This document shows, one piece after another, positions 1 through 7,336 of a stretch of 14,820 nucleotides of DNA. Position 1 is the stretch's first letter, and the number at the start of each line of letters is the position of its first letter. Location: contig NZ_CAMIHZ010000040.1 in assembly GCF_946222305.1 (NCBI RefSeq), positions 1 to 14,820 of the forward strand, read 5' to 3'. The position numbers were made by a program, and so were the translations under genes. The DNA comes from an uncultured Corynebacterium sp. Its GTDB lineage: Bacteria; Actinomycetota; Actinomycetes; Mycobacteriales; Mycobacteriaceae. Below the pieces are notes generated by a model. The model was not told the DNA's origin and searched no databases. It saw only the letters and a list, made by a program, of their open reading frames with translations.

Positions 1-2
1 AA

Positions 3-55
3 TCTAACCCCCGCGCGACACGCCGAGCCAGACACACATTTTGTCGTTTAACCCG
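3..55. repeat. left arm of 53-bp terminal inverted repeat
   Basis: Positions 3-55 are the exact reverse complement of positions 14768-14820. The match stops where each side enters unique sequence (CGCTACA here, GAGATTT on the right). The arm is GC-rich outside (CCCCCGCGCGACACG) and ends inside with GTCGTTTAACCCG. Because the window begins and ends within the repeat, it is probably a whole contig that stopped at a multicopy element. An insertion-sequence end is the simplest reading. I could not identify the IS family, and no transposase is present. Confidence 0.9.
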
Positions 56-190
56 CGCTACACAAGACGAGTCAAGACTAGTTGTGATGATGAGTCAATG
101 CAACAGGAAAAGTGAGAAAAAACATATAGGCCTATGGCTGTTTTCAAGAGGGTATTAACAGCAAGCAATAAGTAAATCGCCTAGCGCCAA

Positions 191-227
191 TAAAAAGGCG
201 CCTAGTCCCAAAACTGAGACTAGGCGC
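191..227 (-). terminator. intrinsic terminator after tRNA-His
   Basis: Read on the minus strand, a perfect 10-bp stem (GCGCCTAGTC at 198-207 pairs with GACTAGGCGC at 218-227) has a 10-base loop and is followed directly by CTTTTTA. It starts 7 bases after the CCA end of tRNA-His and should end the minus-strand transcript that carries cmrA, orn and the tRNA. Confidence 0.85.
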
Positions 228-233
228 TAAATT

Positions 234-310
234 TGGGGTGGCTGACGGGACTCGAACCCGCGACACCCAGGATCACAACCTGGTGCTCTACCAGCTGAAC
301 TACAGCCACC
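234..310 (-). tRNA. tRNA-His (anticodon GTG)
   Basis: The minus strand folds as a complete cloverleaf. The 7-bp acceptor pairs GTGGCTG with CAGCCAC, with an extra G at position -1, which is the histidine identity element. The D arm is GTTCAGCTGGTAGAGC. The anticodon stem CCAGG/CCTGG encloses loop TTGTGAT, giving anticodon GTG. The T arm is GCGGGTTCGAGTCCCGT. CCA is encoded (234-236). It lies about 95 bases downstream of orn on the same strand, an arrangement also recalled from M. tuberculosis (hisT next to orn). Co-transcription with orn is likely. Confidence 0.97.
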
Positions 311-315
311 ATTGC

Positions 316-339
316 CTGTTTGAAGTCGCTTTCAAACAG
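316..339 (-). other. perfect hairpin between orn and tRNA-His
   Basis: CTGTTTGAA (316-324) and TTCAAACAG (331-339) form a 9-bp perfect stem with a 6-base loop. There is no U-run after it on the minus strand, so it is not a classical terminator. It ends 6 bases before the tRNA-His 5' end. It may protect the orn mRNA 3' end or guide processing of an orn-tRNA transcript. That role is inferred; only the structure is seen. Confidence 0.6.
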
Positions 340-404
340 CGAATTTCATGTTAGACCACAATGATGTATTTTCACAAAAACGCAGTTCAAGGTGGTGATT
401 GTTG

Positions 405-1052
405 CTAGATGGGGAAATTTTCGCTGGCTTTCGTGGCCGCATCCTTCACGTCATCGCTCGAGGGCGATTCTGTTGGGAACAGGGCCTCGCGGTAGTAGGC
501 GAGCTCGCGGATTGATTCCTTGATGTCTGCCAGTGCCCGGTGGGCCAATCCCTTGTCTGGCTGACCGTTGTAGACCCGCGGGTACCAACGGCGGGTAAGT
601 TCTTTAATGCTGGAGACATCAATCATGCGATAGTGCAAGAACTCATTGAGCTCCGGCATGTAACGAGCAACGAAGGTCCGGTCTGTGGCAATCGAATTTC
701 CGGCTAAGGGAGCGGTTCGACTTAAAGGAACGAATTGCTTGATGTACTCGACGACCTGACGCTCCGCCTCCGCCACGCTGAGGGAAGACTCCCTGATCTG
801 CTCCGTGAGACCTGAGTTTCCATGCATCTTGGTGACAAAGTCGTCCATACGAGACAGCTCATCTTCACTAGCGTGAATCACTAGGTCAATACCCTCATCG
901 AGGGCATTAAGATTGGCATCGGTAACAATCACCGCGATTTCCACTAGTACGTGCTGATCGGGGTCCAACCCAGTCATCTCGCAGTCCACCCAGACAATGC
1001 GATCGTTTTTGGAAATCTGGTTGGGAGTGGTTTGCTCCGAGGTGCTGGTCAT
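405..1052 (-). CDS. orn: oligoribonuclease (DEDDh 3'-5' exoribonuclease)
   Basis: The 215-residue protein degrades very short RNAs (2-5 nt) to mononucleotides at the end of mRNA decay in the cytosol. In many bacteria it also hydrolyses pGpG from cyclic-di-GMP breakdown. All DEDDh residues are visible: D23 and E25 in WVDCEMTGLD, D124 in GNSIATDRTF, and H171 with D176 in HRALADIKES. A short acidic and Ser-rich tail (about 193-215) extends past the catalytic core, and the core length is normal for the family. The ATG at 1052 is supported by AAAGGAG 11 bases upstream. It follows cmrA by 55 bases on the same strand and precedes tRNA-His, so the three are probably co-transcribed. The family call is very secure. 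Confidence 0.97.
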   Translation of the reverse strand: MTSTSEQTTPNQISKNDRIVWVDCEMTGLDPDQHVLVEIAVIVTDANLNALDEGIDLVIHASEDELSRMDDFVTKMHGNSGLTEQIRESSLSVAEAERQVVEYIKQFVPLSRTAPLAGNSIATDRTFVARYMPELNEFLHYRMIDVSSIKELTRRWYPRVYNGQPDKGLAHRALADIKESIRELAYYREALFPTESPSSDDVKDAATKASENFPI

Positions 1053-1107
1053 TGGCGGTTCAAACTCCTTTGGGCAACTGTTTGCGGGCGATCTTGTGAG
1101 GTGTTGG

Positions 1108-1971
1108 TTACTGATCCTGTGCGCTCTGCGCCTGTGCCGCCTTCGCGACTTCTTCCTTTCGGACTTCAGCGGCCATCTTGGCGTACAGCTTCGCCATGAT
1201 GGGCGCAGAAACCTTGCGTGGCACGTACGTGGACAGCGTGTTCATGATTTTGGACAACGGACCGGGGACCACGCGCAATTTGTTGGCTGCGAGCGCGTCC
1301 AAGGTTTCCACCGCGCAATCTTCGTAAGTGGTCCACACGAAATCGGGAGTGACACGATCTACGCCCGTGCGCTTCTTGTCGTCCTTGCGCGCCTCACGCA
1401 CCGGTCCTGGAGCCAACAACGTGCACTTCACGCCATGCTTTTTTAATTCGTAGTGCAGAGCTTCAGTGTAGGTATTGACCATGGCCTTGGTACCCACATA
1501 GGTGGCGTTGCCTGGGATAGCCATATTGCCAGCCGCAGATCCAACGTTCACGATGCCACCATCGCGACGGCTGACCATGCCCGGAATGACAGCCGCGGTC
1601 AGTTCAAAGAGCGCTGTTGCGTTGAGCTCAAACTGGGCTCGTTCGTAGTCGTAGTCGAGATCCGCGAAATCACCGAATGTGGCGATACCCGCGGAGTTGA
1701 TAATGATGTGCACGGGAAGCTTCTCTAACTCGGAAACTAAAACACTGCGTGCCTCGGCGTCGGAAAGATCAACGGAGCGAATTTGGACATCGCGTTCCGG
1801 CAACTGGTCGGCGATGGCCTGCATGGGGGCGGTGGTACGAGCGACCAGCAGCAAATCATGGCCGCGGCGGCCCAACTCCAAAGCCAAGGCTTCCCCGATT
1901 CCGGAAGAAGCTCCAGTAACTACTGCATAGCTACCGGGGCGAGGGGAGGGGAGGGCGTGCTCGGACGTCAT
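1108..1971 (-). CDS. cmrA: short-chain dehydrogenase/reductase, probable mycolate reductase CmrA
   Basis: The 287-residue protein is a classical SDR with a Rossmann fold. Visible motifs are the cofactor loop TGASSGIG (19-26), A44-R45 after strand 2 (an Arg here favours NADP(H)), DL at 68-69, NSAG (92-95), N117, S145, and Y158-x3-K162 as catalytic residues. The tail from about 255 is Lys/Glu/Ala-rich. In C. glutamicum CmrA, and its M. tuberculosis counterpart Rv2509, reduce the beta-keto intermediate left after mycolate condensation to the mature hydroxy mycolate. The link to that role is inference from fold, length and position next to orn, as in Rv2509/Rv2511. The ATG at 1971 has AAGGAG 8 bases upstream. 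A generic SDR of another function cannot be fully excluded. Confidence 0.82.
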   Translation of the reverse strand: MTSEHALPSPRPGSYAVVTGASSGIGEALALELGRRGHDLLLVARTTAPMQAIADQLPERDVQIRSVDLSDAEARSVLVSELEKLPVHIIINSAGIATFGDFADLDYDYERAQFELNATALFELTAAVIPGMVSRRDGGIVNVGSAAGNMAIPGNATYVGTKAMVNTYTEALHYELKKHGVKCTLLAPGPVREARKDDKKRTGVDRVTPDFVWTTYEDCAVETLDALAANKLRVVPGPLSKIMNTLSTYVPRKVSAPIMAKLYAKMAAEVRKEEVAKAAQAQSAQDQ

Positions 1972-1983
1972 GGGCGATGCTCC

Positions 1984-2052
1984 TTAATTCTGGCCTGCAG
2001 GCGCCTCATCAAAAATCTCATCCAGAAGGCGCCCGATGGGGACATTGTTCAT
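1984..2052 (-). CDS. possible 22-residue ORF coupled to cmrA
   Basis: A short reading frame runs from ATG at 2052 to TAA at 1984-1986. Its stop merges with the cmrA ribosome binding site (TAAGGAG), so translation of the two could be coupled. The middle reads IGRLLDEIFDEAP, an acidic amphipathic stretch that looks protein-like. An in-frame GTG at 2067 would add five residues; TACCCT at 2073-2078 sits 5 bases upstream of it and could be a -10 element for a leaderless mRNA. No other clear ribosome site is visible. I do not recognise the peptide. It could be a regulatory leader, a small protein or chance. Confidence 0.35.
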   Translation of the reverse strand: MNNVPIGRLLDEIFDEAPAGQN

Positions 2053-2243
2053 ACGTACGTTAACCACTCACTAGGGTACAGCTCTTGCCACAAGGGTCGG
2101 GAAGTGCAGACTTTCGGCCGAAGCGAACCTAAGTGCAGGTCGGGGACGACAAAGAAAGAGAACTGCGCAGCAGCACCGCAAGTGTTGTAGCGGTAACCGA
2201 AAGGCAACGGCGACGAACTAACGCGCCGGGAACTGCAAAAAAC

Positions 2244-2320
2244 TGGTGCCCCCGGCAGGACTCGAACCCGCGACACAAGGGGTAGAAACCCTCTGCTCTA
2301 ATCCGCTGAGCTACGGAGGC
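2244..2320 (-). tRNA. tRNA-Arg (anticodon TCT)
   Basis: The minus strand gives a full cloverleaf. The acceptor pairs GCCTCCG with CGGGGGC. The D arm is GCTCAGCGGATTAGAGC. The anticodon stem GAGGG/CCCTT holds loop TTTCTAC, giving anticodon TCT, which reads AGA. The T arm is GCGGGTTCGAGTCCTGC. Discriminator A and an encoded CCA (2244-2246) follow, then TTTTTT two bases later. It lies upstream of cmrA on the same strand and is divergent from the CopD-CtaG gene. Confidence 0.96.
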
Positions 2321-2471
2321 TGACTAGTTCTGCCCGAATCCGTTCGGAAAGAACGCTACATAGATTAACCCACCGACGATTTAAATCGCTGAGGGAGGTG
2401 GGGCTAACTGAAGACCGTGGTCAGCGATGTTACCCACGTCTCACGAAATCGGAATTCGCGAACCACGGCGG

Positions 2472-2484
2472 TAATGTCACACAT
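2472..2484 (+). promoter_or_regulatory. candidate -10 for leaderless CopD-CtaG mRNA
   Basis: TAATGT (2472-2477) fits the corynebacterial TAnnnT -10 pattern and lies 7 bases before the ATG at 2485, where no good ribosome binding site exists. A clear -35 is not visible. The support is weak alone but matches the same layout at several other genes in the window. Confidence 0.3.
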
Positions 2485-4701
2485 ATGTCTGAGACTGCCA
2501 AAGCGACTTCCTCCGCAACGACGCGCGACGAAGAGTCTTCGACTCGCGCCTCGGAACCTAAAACCACCGCTGGGAAGAAGCGAATTTTCGCCAACCCCAC
2601 ACCGTTTTATGTAATAGCGGCGGTCACGGCGGGCATCGTGGGTGCAGCCATCGGCTATAGCTTCCTCGGCGAGTCCCTAGCAATTCTCGGTATTCCCGAT
2701 CCAGGCGAGCTCACCACCATCGGCTTGCCATTCGTCCGTTCGGCGGTGACCCTCGTGGCTTTCCTCGGGGTGGGATCGTTCATGATGGCAGCATTTGGTG
2801 CCCCACCCCGGAGAGATGGGTATCTAGACCTCGACGGCTTCAAGGCATCGCGAACCGGCACATGGGCCATGGTGGTCTGGGGGCTTGGCGCATTGGCTCT
2901 TGTTCCCCTTTATCTTTCGGATGTGTCCGGCCAACCCCTGTCGGTGGCACTGGATCCTACGTTCTGGAAAACGGCACTGTCGCAAGTCAGCGCTGCCCGA
3001 GTGTGGCTATGGGTGGCGGCGCTAGCTTTCGTTGTTGCGTTCTTTTCAGCCACCACCCGCAAGTGGATTTGGCAACCGGTGTACTTCGCCATTTCTATTC
3101 TGTCCCTCATCCCGCTTGGCCTTGAAGGGCACTCCGCCACCGGCGGTAACCACGATTACGGTGTGAACTCGCTGTTGTGGCACCTCATTCTCACTGCCGT
3201 CTGGGTCGGTGGGCTGATGGCATTGGTAGCTCACGCTAAACGCCGTGGCGAGCACTTGGCCATCATCGTGGAGCGCTATAGCTTCATCGCGTTGTGTGCG
3301 ATTATCGGCATCGCAATCTCCGGAGTTATCAACGCCGCAATTCGCTTGAAGTTCTCCGATTGGTTCACCACTCAATACGGCTGGGTGATCACATCGAAGG
3401 CCGTTTTGACCATCGCGTTGGCCTACTGTGGTTGGCTACATCGGCGCAAGATCATTCCTCTTCTAGAAGCCGCCGAAGCCAAGGGGGATCGCAAATCTAT
3501 TTCTGACGCCCAACGCCGCCCCTTTATCCGCCTTGCAGCAGTCGAAGTGCTGATCATGGCCGCGACCATTGGAGTGGCCGTGTCCCTGTCCCGCATCCCA
3601 CCGCCGATTGAGCTGCAACTGGACCTCACCCCGCAAGACCTGCTACTGGGGTTCCGGCTGGAAGAACCACCGAGCGTGGTGAAATACTTCACCATGTTCC
3701 GACTGGATCTGGTCTTCGGCGTGGGTGCGATGATCCTGCAGTGGATCTACACCTGGGCGTGGCTATCGCTGAAGAAGCGGGGCATTGAATGGCCGAAGTC
3801 GCGGTTGTTCTGGTGGACGCTAGGAAACATCACCCTGCTGTGGGCGACCTCTTCCGGACTGGGCATGTACTCCATGGCCATGTTTTCCCCGCACATGCTG
3901 CAGCACATGATCTTGTCCATGGCTGTGCCCGTGTTCTGGGTACTTGGCGGTCCTATGACGTTGTTGCTGCGCGCCCTGCCTCCTGCAGGACGAAACGGTG
4001 TAGCGGGACCCCGCGAATGGTTGGTGGTCTTCATCAACAATCCGGTGTCGAGGTTCCTCACCAATCCAATTGTCGCCGGAATCCAGTTTGTAGTGGGCTT
4101 CTACTACCTGTACTTGTCCTCGCTGTTCAACGTCATCGGCGATAACCACGGCGGTCACTTGTTCATGATGATCCACTTCATCATCTCCGGCTACATCTTC
4201 TACTGGGTGATCATCGGAGTGGACGCAGCTCCCCGCCAACTGAGCCCGTTCATCAAGATGCTGACACTGTTTGCCGTCGTGGTCTTCCACGCGTGGTTCG
4301 GCATCGCCATGATGCAAATGGCCACCCCACTCAACCTGGAGTTCTACAAGCAACTCGACTTTCCGTTCCCCGTGGACTTCGCGAAGGAACAGAATAAGGG
4401 CGGCGGAATTGCCTGGGCCTTGGGTGAGGTGCCACTGCTGGTCGTCACTGCTGCCCATGGTGTGCAGTGGATGCGCACAGACCGAAAGGAAGCGGCGCGC
4501 CACGATCGCCGCGAGGAACGTACTGGGGACGAAGAGCTGGAGGCGTACAACGCCATGCTGCAAGGACTCGCTGATGGTCGCGGGGATTTCGGCAACGCCG
4601 AGTACTACAGTGCTGACTACCAAGACCAAGAGGTGCAGGGCGCACTGCACACCAAACGGCACCCCGCGAAAAAGCGCGGTCGCGGTGACGCGAATCAATA
4701 G
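2485..4701 (+). CDS. CopD - CtaG fusion membrane protein (copper / cytochrome oxidase assembly)
   Basis: This is a polytopic membrane protein of 738 residues with about 16 hydrophobic segments. A Ser/Thr-rich cytosolic N-terminus (1-34) precedes a CopD-like half (about 35-375) with H216, H223 and H233. A CtaG-like half follows (about 400-665). Its hallmark H470-M-L-Q-H474-M and H555-G-G-H558 near H564 are candidate metal ligands. The last 70 residues are charged. CopD proteins take part in copper uptake, and caa3-type CtaG proteins help load copper into cytochrome oxidase. Such fusions are common in actinobacteria (Rv0102-like). An in-frame GTG at 2398 would add 29 residues, but it follows GAGGGAG with almost no spacing and its translation looks non-coding, so ATG 2485 is chosen. 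A terminator follows. The exact substrate is inferred. Confidence 0.88.
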   Translation: MSETAKATSSATTRDEESSTRASEPKTTAGKKRIFANPTPFYVIAAVTAGIVGAAIGYSFLGESLAILGIPDPGELTTIGLPFVRSAVTLVAFLGVGSFMMAAFGAPPRRDGYLDLDGFKASRTGTWAMVVWGLGALALVPLYLSDVSGQPLSVALDPTFWKTALSQVSAARVWLWVAALAFVVAFFSATTRKWIWQPVYFAISILSLIPLGLEGHSATGGNHDYGVNSLLWHLILTAVWVGGLMALVAHAKRRGEHLAIIVERYSFIALCAIIGIAISGVINAAIRLKFSDWFTTQYGWVITSKAVLTIALAYCGWLHRRKIIPLLEAAEAKGDRKSISDAQRRPFIRLAAVEVLIMAATIGVAVSLSRIPPPIELQLDLTPQDLLLGFRLEEPPSVVKYFTMFRLDLVFGVGAMILQWIYTWAWLSLKKRGIEWPKSRLFWWTLGNITLLWATSSGLGMYSMAMFSPHMLQHMILSMAVPVFWVLGGPMTLLLRALPPAGRNGVAGPREWLVVFINNPVSRFLTNPIVAGIQFVVGFYYLYLSSLFNVIGDNHGGHLFMMIHFIISGYIFYWVIIGVDAAPRQLSPFIKMLTLFAVVVFHAWFGIAMMQMATPLNLEFYKQLDFPFPVDFAKEQNKGGGIAWALGEVPLLVVTAAHGVQWMRTDRKEAARHDRREERTGDEELEAYNAMLQGLADGRGDFGNAEYYSADYQDQEVQGALHTKRHPAKKRGRGDANQ

Positions 4702-4721
4702 GTCAACTTAAAGGTGGGGAA

Positions 4722-4761
4722 GACCCGGAGGCGATACTTTGCCTTCGGGTCAATTCTTTTT
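4722..4761 (+). terminator. intrinsic terminator after CopD-CtaG gene
   Basis: GACCCGGAGGC (4722-4732) pairs with GCCTTCGGGTC (4741-4751) over 11 bp including one G-U, with an 8-base loop, then AATTCTTTTT. It lies 20 bases after the stop codon and separates this gene from ssb. Confidence 0.85.
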
Positions 4762-4796
4762 CTGGCAGCTTGTGAACAACCTAGGGGAGGGCGGAG

Positions 4797-4821
4797 TTAT
4801 CCACAGCGGGGCGTCGGATAA
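4797..4821 (+). promoter_or_regulatory. DnaA-box-like site within an inverted repeat upstream of ssb
   Basis: TTATCCACA (4797-4805) is a perfect match to the classical DnaA box. Its first six bases are mirrored by GGATAA (4816-4821), giving TTATCC-N13-GGATAA, so a second half-matching box lies on the other strand. The site lies about 100 bases before the ssb start and near possible -10 sequence (GATAAA at 4817). The match is seen; binding by DnaA or another regulator is inferred. Confidence 0.4.
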
Positions 4822-4903
4822 AAGTGGTGCGAGCCCGTGGGAGTGGCAAGGTGTGGGCCAAGCACTGGGGGACAAGCCTTCGGTGGGGACGAAAGGTGAA
4901 AAC

Positions 4904-5464
4904 ATGTACAACATGGCGACAGTTCATCTGGCTGGGCGGCTGACTCGGGAGCCGGAACTGAAATTTAGAAATGCCGCCAATGGGCGCACTTTGGTGTTGC
5001 TCAATCTCGCTCTCAACCACCGTTACCAGGACGGTAACGGCAAGTGGGCGGAGGGCGAACCGACATTCGTGGAAGTGCAATGCTGGGGCAAACTGGCCAA
5101 CAATGTATTGGACTGCATGGGCAAGGGTATGTCCGTTCTAGTCATTGGCCGCTTGATTCAGAGCAATTGGGAGGTGGAACAAAACGGGGAGAAGATGAAG
5201 CGATCGGTGCTTCGCGTTAAGGCTAGCCATGTGGGGCCGGATCTGAATTGGCAGCGTGCACGGGCTCTGAAGGACGAGAACTTTGGTGAGTTCGAGGCTC
5301 GCGGAAATAATGAGGCTGCCGCGGCGAATCCGGCCCCGGAAGACCGGGACAACGGACGTGAACGCGAGTTGGTCGGTGCCGGGGTAGGAACAGGCATGAC
5401 CGACGCGGGCGAAGGGGCTACGGCAACCAATAGTGAAGCCGGTGGCGACAATCCCCCGTTCTAA
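4904..5464 (+). CDS. ssb: single-stranded DNA-binding protein
   Basis: The 186-residue protein has an OB fold (about 4-115): MATVHLAGRLTREPELKF, then FVEVQCWGKLA and VLVIGRLIQSNWEV. A flexible Gly/Ala/Glu-rich linker leads to the tip GDNPPF. That tip resembles the usual DDDIPF partner-binding tail but is less acidic. SSBs coat single-stranded DNA in replication, repair and recombination. The position directly before ettA matches M. tuberculosis Rv2478c (a second SSB) next to Rv2477c, so this is probably the paralogue and not the rpsF-linked SSB. That is an inference. ATG 4904 is preferred because GAAAGG lies 7 bases upstream and the longer frame would begin inside the preceding terminator. 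A second ATG at 4913 is possible. Confidence 0.92.
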   Translation: MYNMATVHLAGRLTREPELKFRNAANGRTLVLLNLALNHRYQDGNGKWAEGEPTFVEVQCWGKLANNVLDCMGKGMSVLVIGRLIQSNWEVEQNGEKMKRSVLRVKASHVGPDLNWQRARALKDENFGEFEARGNNEAAAANPAPEDRDNGRERELVGAGVGTGMTDAGEGATATNSEAGGDNPPF

Positions 5465-5520
5465 TGTTGAACGCGGTGTATGAGAGAGGTCGCTAAGTGG
5501 GATGCGCCCCTGTGACCACG

Positions 5521-5533
5521 TACACTGAGGGAG
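5521..5533 (+). promoter_or_regulatory. candidate -10 upstream of ettA
   Basis: TACACT (5521-5526) is a good TAnnnT -10 element; the -35 region is poor. Transcription would start near 5533, giving an ettA leader of about 100 bases that begins at or next to an ATG (5534). That ATG opens a 54-residue frame ending at 5698, inside ettA. Confidence 0.3.
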
Positions 5534-5630
5534 ATGCGTGGTGACCGTCGCGAAACAACAGGCGGTCGCCACACCGATAACTTCAGTGACGTGAAAAATC
5601 TATCCCGGAAAGGTCGGAGACGAGTTCACA

Positions 5631-7301
5631 GTGGGCGAGTTCATCTACACCATGAAAAACGTGCGCAAGGCGCACGGCGAAAAGGTCATTCTCGATAACG
5701 TGACCATGGCGTTTTACCCAGGCGCCAAGATCGGCGTGGTAGGTCCAAACGGCGCCGGTAAGTCCTCCATTTTGAAGATCATGGCCGGCATTGATCAGCC
5801 TTCCAATGGTGAGGCTTTCCTCGATCCAGGTGCAACCGTCGGCATCCTGCTGCAGGAACCACCACTGAACGAGGAAAAGACCGTTCGCGAGAACGTCGAA
5901 GAGGGCATGGGCGAAATCTTCCAGGTTCGTCAGCGGTACGAGGAAATCGCCGAGGAAATGGCGACCAACTACACCGATGAGCTTATGGAGGAAATGACCA
6001 AGCTCCAAGAGCAGATTGACGCAGCTGATGCGTGGGAGTTGGATTCCAAGATTGAGCAGGCCATGGAAGCCCTGCGCTGCCCACCTTCTGACGAGCCAGT
6101 GACCCACCTTTCCGGTGGTGAGCGCCGTCGCGTGGCTTTGGCTAAGTTGCTGCTGAGTGAGCCTGACCTGTTGCTGCTCGATGAGCCCACTAACCACTTA
6201 GATGCGGAGTCCGTGCAGTGGCTGGAGCAGCACTTGGCGAACTACAAGGGCGCCGTATTGGCCGTGACCCACGACCGTTACTTCCTGGATCACGTGGCCG
6301 AGTGGATCTGTGAGGTGGACCGCGGAAAGCTGTACCCATACGAGGGCAACTATTCCACCTACCTGGACACCAAGGCGAAGCGCCTGGAGGTTGCGGGTAA
6401 GAAGGATCAGAAGCTGCAGAAGCGACTGAAGGAAGAGCTGGCTTGGGTTCGTTCGGGTGCCAAGGCCCGCCAGGCTAAGAACAAAGCTCGTCTGCAGCGT
6501 TATGAAGAGATGGCGGCTGAAGCTGAGCAGTACAAGAAGCTCGACTTCGAAGAGATTCAAATTCCGACCCCACCGCGCCTGGGTAACCAGGTTGTTGAGG
6601 TCAAGAATCTGCAGAAGGGATTCGACGGCCGTGTGCTAATCAAGGATCTGTCGTTCACCTTGCCTCGCAACGGCATCGTCGGTGTGATCGGACCAAATGG
6701 TGTGGGTAAGACCACCCTGTTCAAGACCATCGTGGGCTTGGAAGAGCCAGATGCAGGTGAGGTTAAGATCGGCCAAACCGTGCAGTTGAGCTACGTGGAC
6801 CAGAACCGCGCGAACATCGACCCAGAAAAGACCGTCTGGGAAGTGGTTTCCGATGGACTCGACTTCATCCACGTCGGTCAGAACGAAATGCCATCTCGTG
6901 CTTACCTGTCCGCGTTCGGCTTCAAGGGCCCAGATCAGCAGAAGCCATCGAAGGTGCTGTCCGGCGGTGAGCGTAACCGCCTGAACCTGGCACTGACCCT
7001 GAAGCAGGGCGGAAACCTGATTCTGCTCGATGAGCCGACTAACGACTTGGACGTCGAGACCCTGTCTAGCCTGGAAAATGCTCTGCAGAAGTTCCCTGGC
7101 TGTGCCGTCGTGATTTCCCACGACCGCTGGTTCCTTGACCGCACCTGTACCCACATCTTGGCGTGGGAAGGCAACGTTGCGGAAGGCCAGTGGTACTGGT
7201 TTGAAGGCAACTTCGAAGACTACGAGAAGAACAAGGTTGAGCGCCTCGGACCAGAGGCTGCCCGCCCAGCCCGAGTCACTCACCGCAAGCTGACTCGCTA
7301 G
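5631..7301 (+). CDS. ettA: energy-dependent translational throttle protein EttA (ABC-F ATPase)
   Basis: The 556-residue soluble ABC-F protein has two nucleotide-binding domains and no membrane domain. NBD1 has Walker A GPNGAGKSS (38-46), signature LSGGE (160-164) and Walker B with DEP at 184-186. A Glu/Met-rich arm insertion (about 90-140) and a charged linker of Lys/Arg/Glu helices (about 240-310) follow. NBD2 has GPNGVGKTT (354-362), LSGGE (443-447) and DEP at 467-469. In E. coli, EttA binds the ribosomal E site and gates the first elongation steps according to the ATP/ADP ratio. The length equals that of E. coli EttA. GTG 5631 is chosen because the start MGEFIYTMKNV matches the family N-terminus and GGAG lies 11 bases upstream. 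The order ssb-ettA matches Rv2478c-Rv2477c. Confidence 0.94.
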   Translation: MGEFIYTMKNVRKAHGEKVILDNVTMAFYPGAKIGVVGPNGAGKSSILKIMAGIDQPSNGEAFLDPGATVGILLQEPPLNEEKTVRENVEEGMGEIFQVRQRYEEIAEEMATNYTDELMEEMTKLQEQIDAADAWELDSKIEQAMEALRCPPSDEPVTHLSGGERRRVALAKLLLSEPDLLLLDEPTNHLDAESVQWLEQHLANYKGAVLAVTHDRYFLDHVAEWICEVDRGKLYPYEGNYSTYLDTKAKRLEVAGKKDQKLQKRLKEELAWVRSGAKARQAKNKARLQRYEEMAAEAEQYKKLDFEEIQIPTPPRLGNQVVEVKNLQKGFDGRVLIKDLSFTLPRNGIVGVIGPNGVGKTTLFKTIVGLEEPDAGEVKIGQTVQLSYVDQNRANIDPEKTVWEVVSDGLDFIHVGQNEMPSRAYLSAFGFKGPDQQKPSKVLSGGERNRLNLALTLKQGGNLILLDEPTNDLDVETLSSLENALQKFPGCAVVISHDRWFLDRTCTHILAWEGNVAEGQWYWFEGNFEDYEKNKVERLGPEAARPARVTHRKLTR

Positions 7302-7336
7302 CGACTACCGACTTCAAAACCTCCCTCCGTTGGGGC

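Noticed and set aside
126..135. 10-bp palindrome ATAGGCCTAT in the left gene-free DNA
   Set aside because: It is short, with no promoter or gene context. Perfect 10-mers of this kind are expected by chance.
2335..2355. LexA/SOS-box-like sequence (CGAATCCGTTCG and CGTTCggaaaGAACG)
   Set aside because: The half-site spacing does not fit the actinobacterial GAAC-N4-GTTC pattern.
2398..2484. Longer N-terminus of the CopD-CtaG protein from GTG 2398
   Set aside because: The GGAGG is adjacent to the GTG with no spacing, the added 29 residues resemble nothing in the family, and a -10-like element lies just before ATG 2485.
3820..4698. 292-codon open frame on the minus strand inside the CopD-CtaG gene
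   Set aside because: The His/Val/Gln-rich translation has no family motif and lies wholly opposite a gene with clear CtaG signatures. It is a shadow frame of high-GC coding DNA.
4739..4903. Longer ssb frame
   Set aside because: It would begin inside the CopD-CtaG terminator hairpin and run through the DnaA-box region. The OB fold starts at MATVHL and GAAAGG precedes ATG 4904.
5583..6197. 204-codon open frame on the minus strand opposite ettA
   Set aside because: It is a mirror of the Walker and signature region of ettA, with no ribosome site or recognisable domain.
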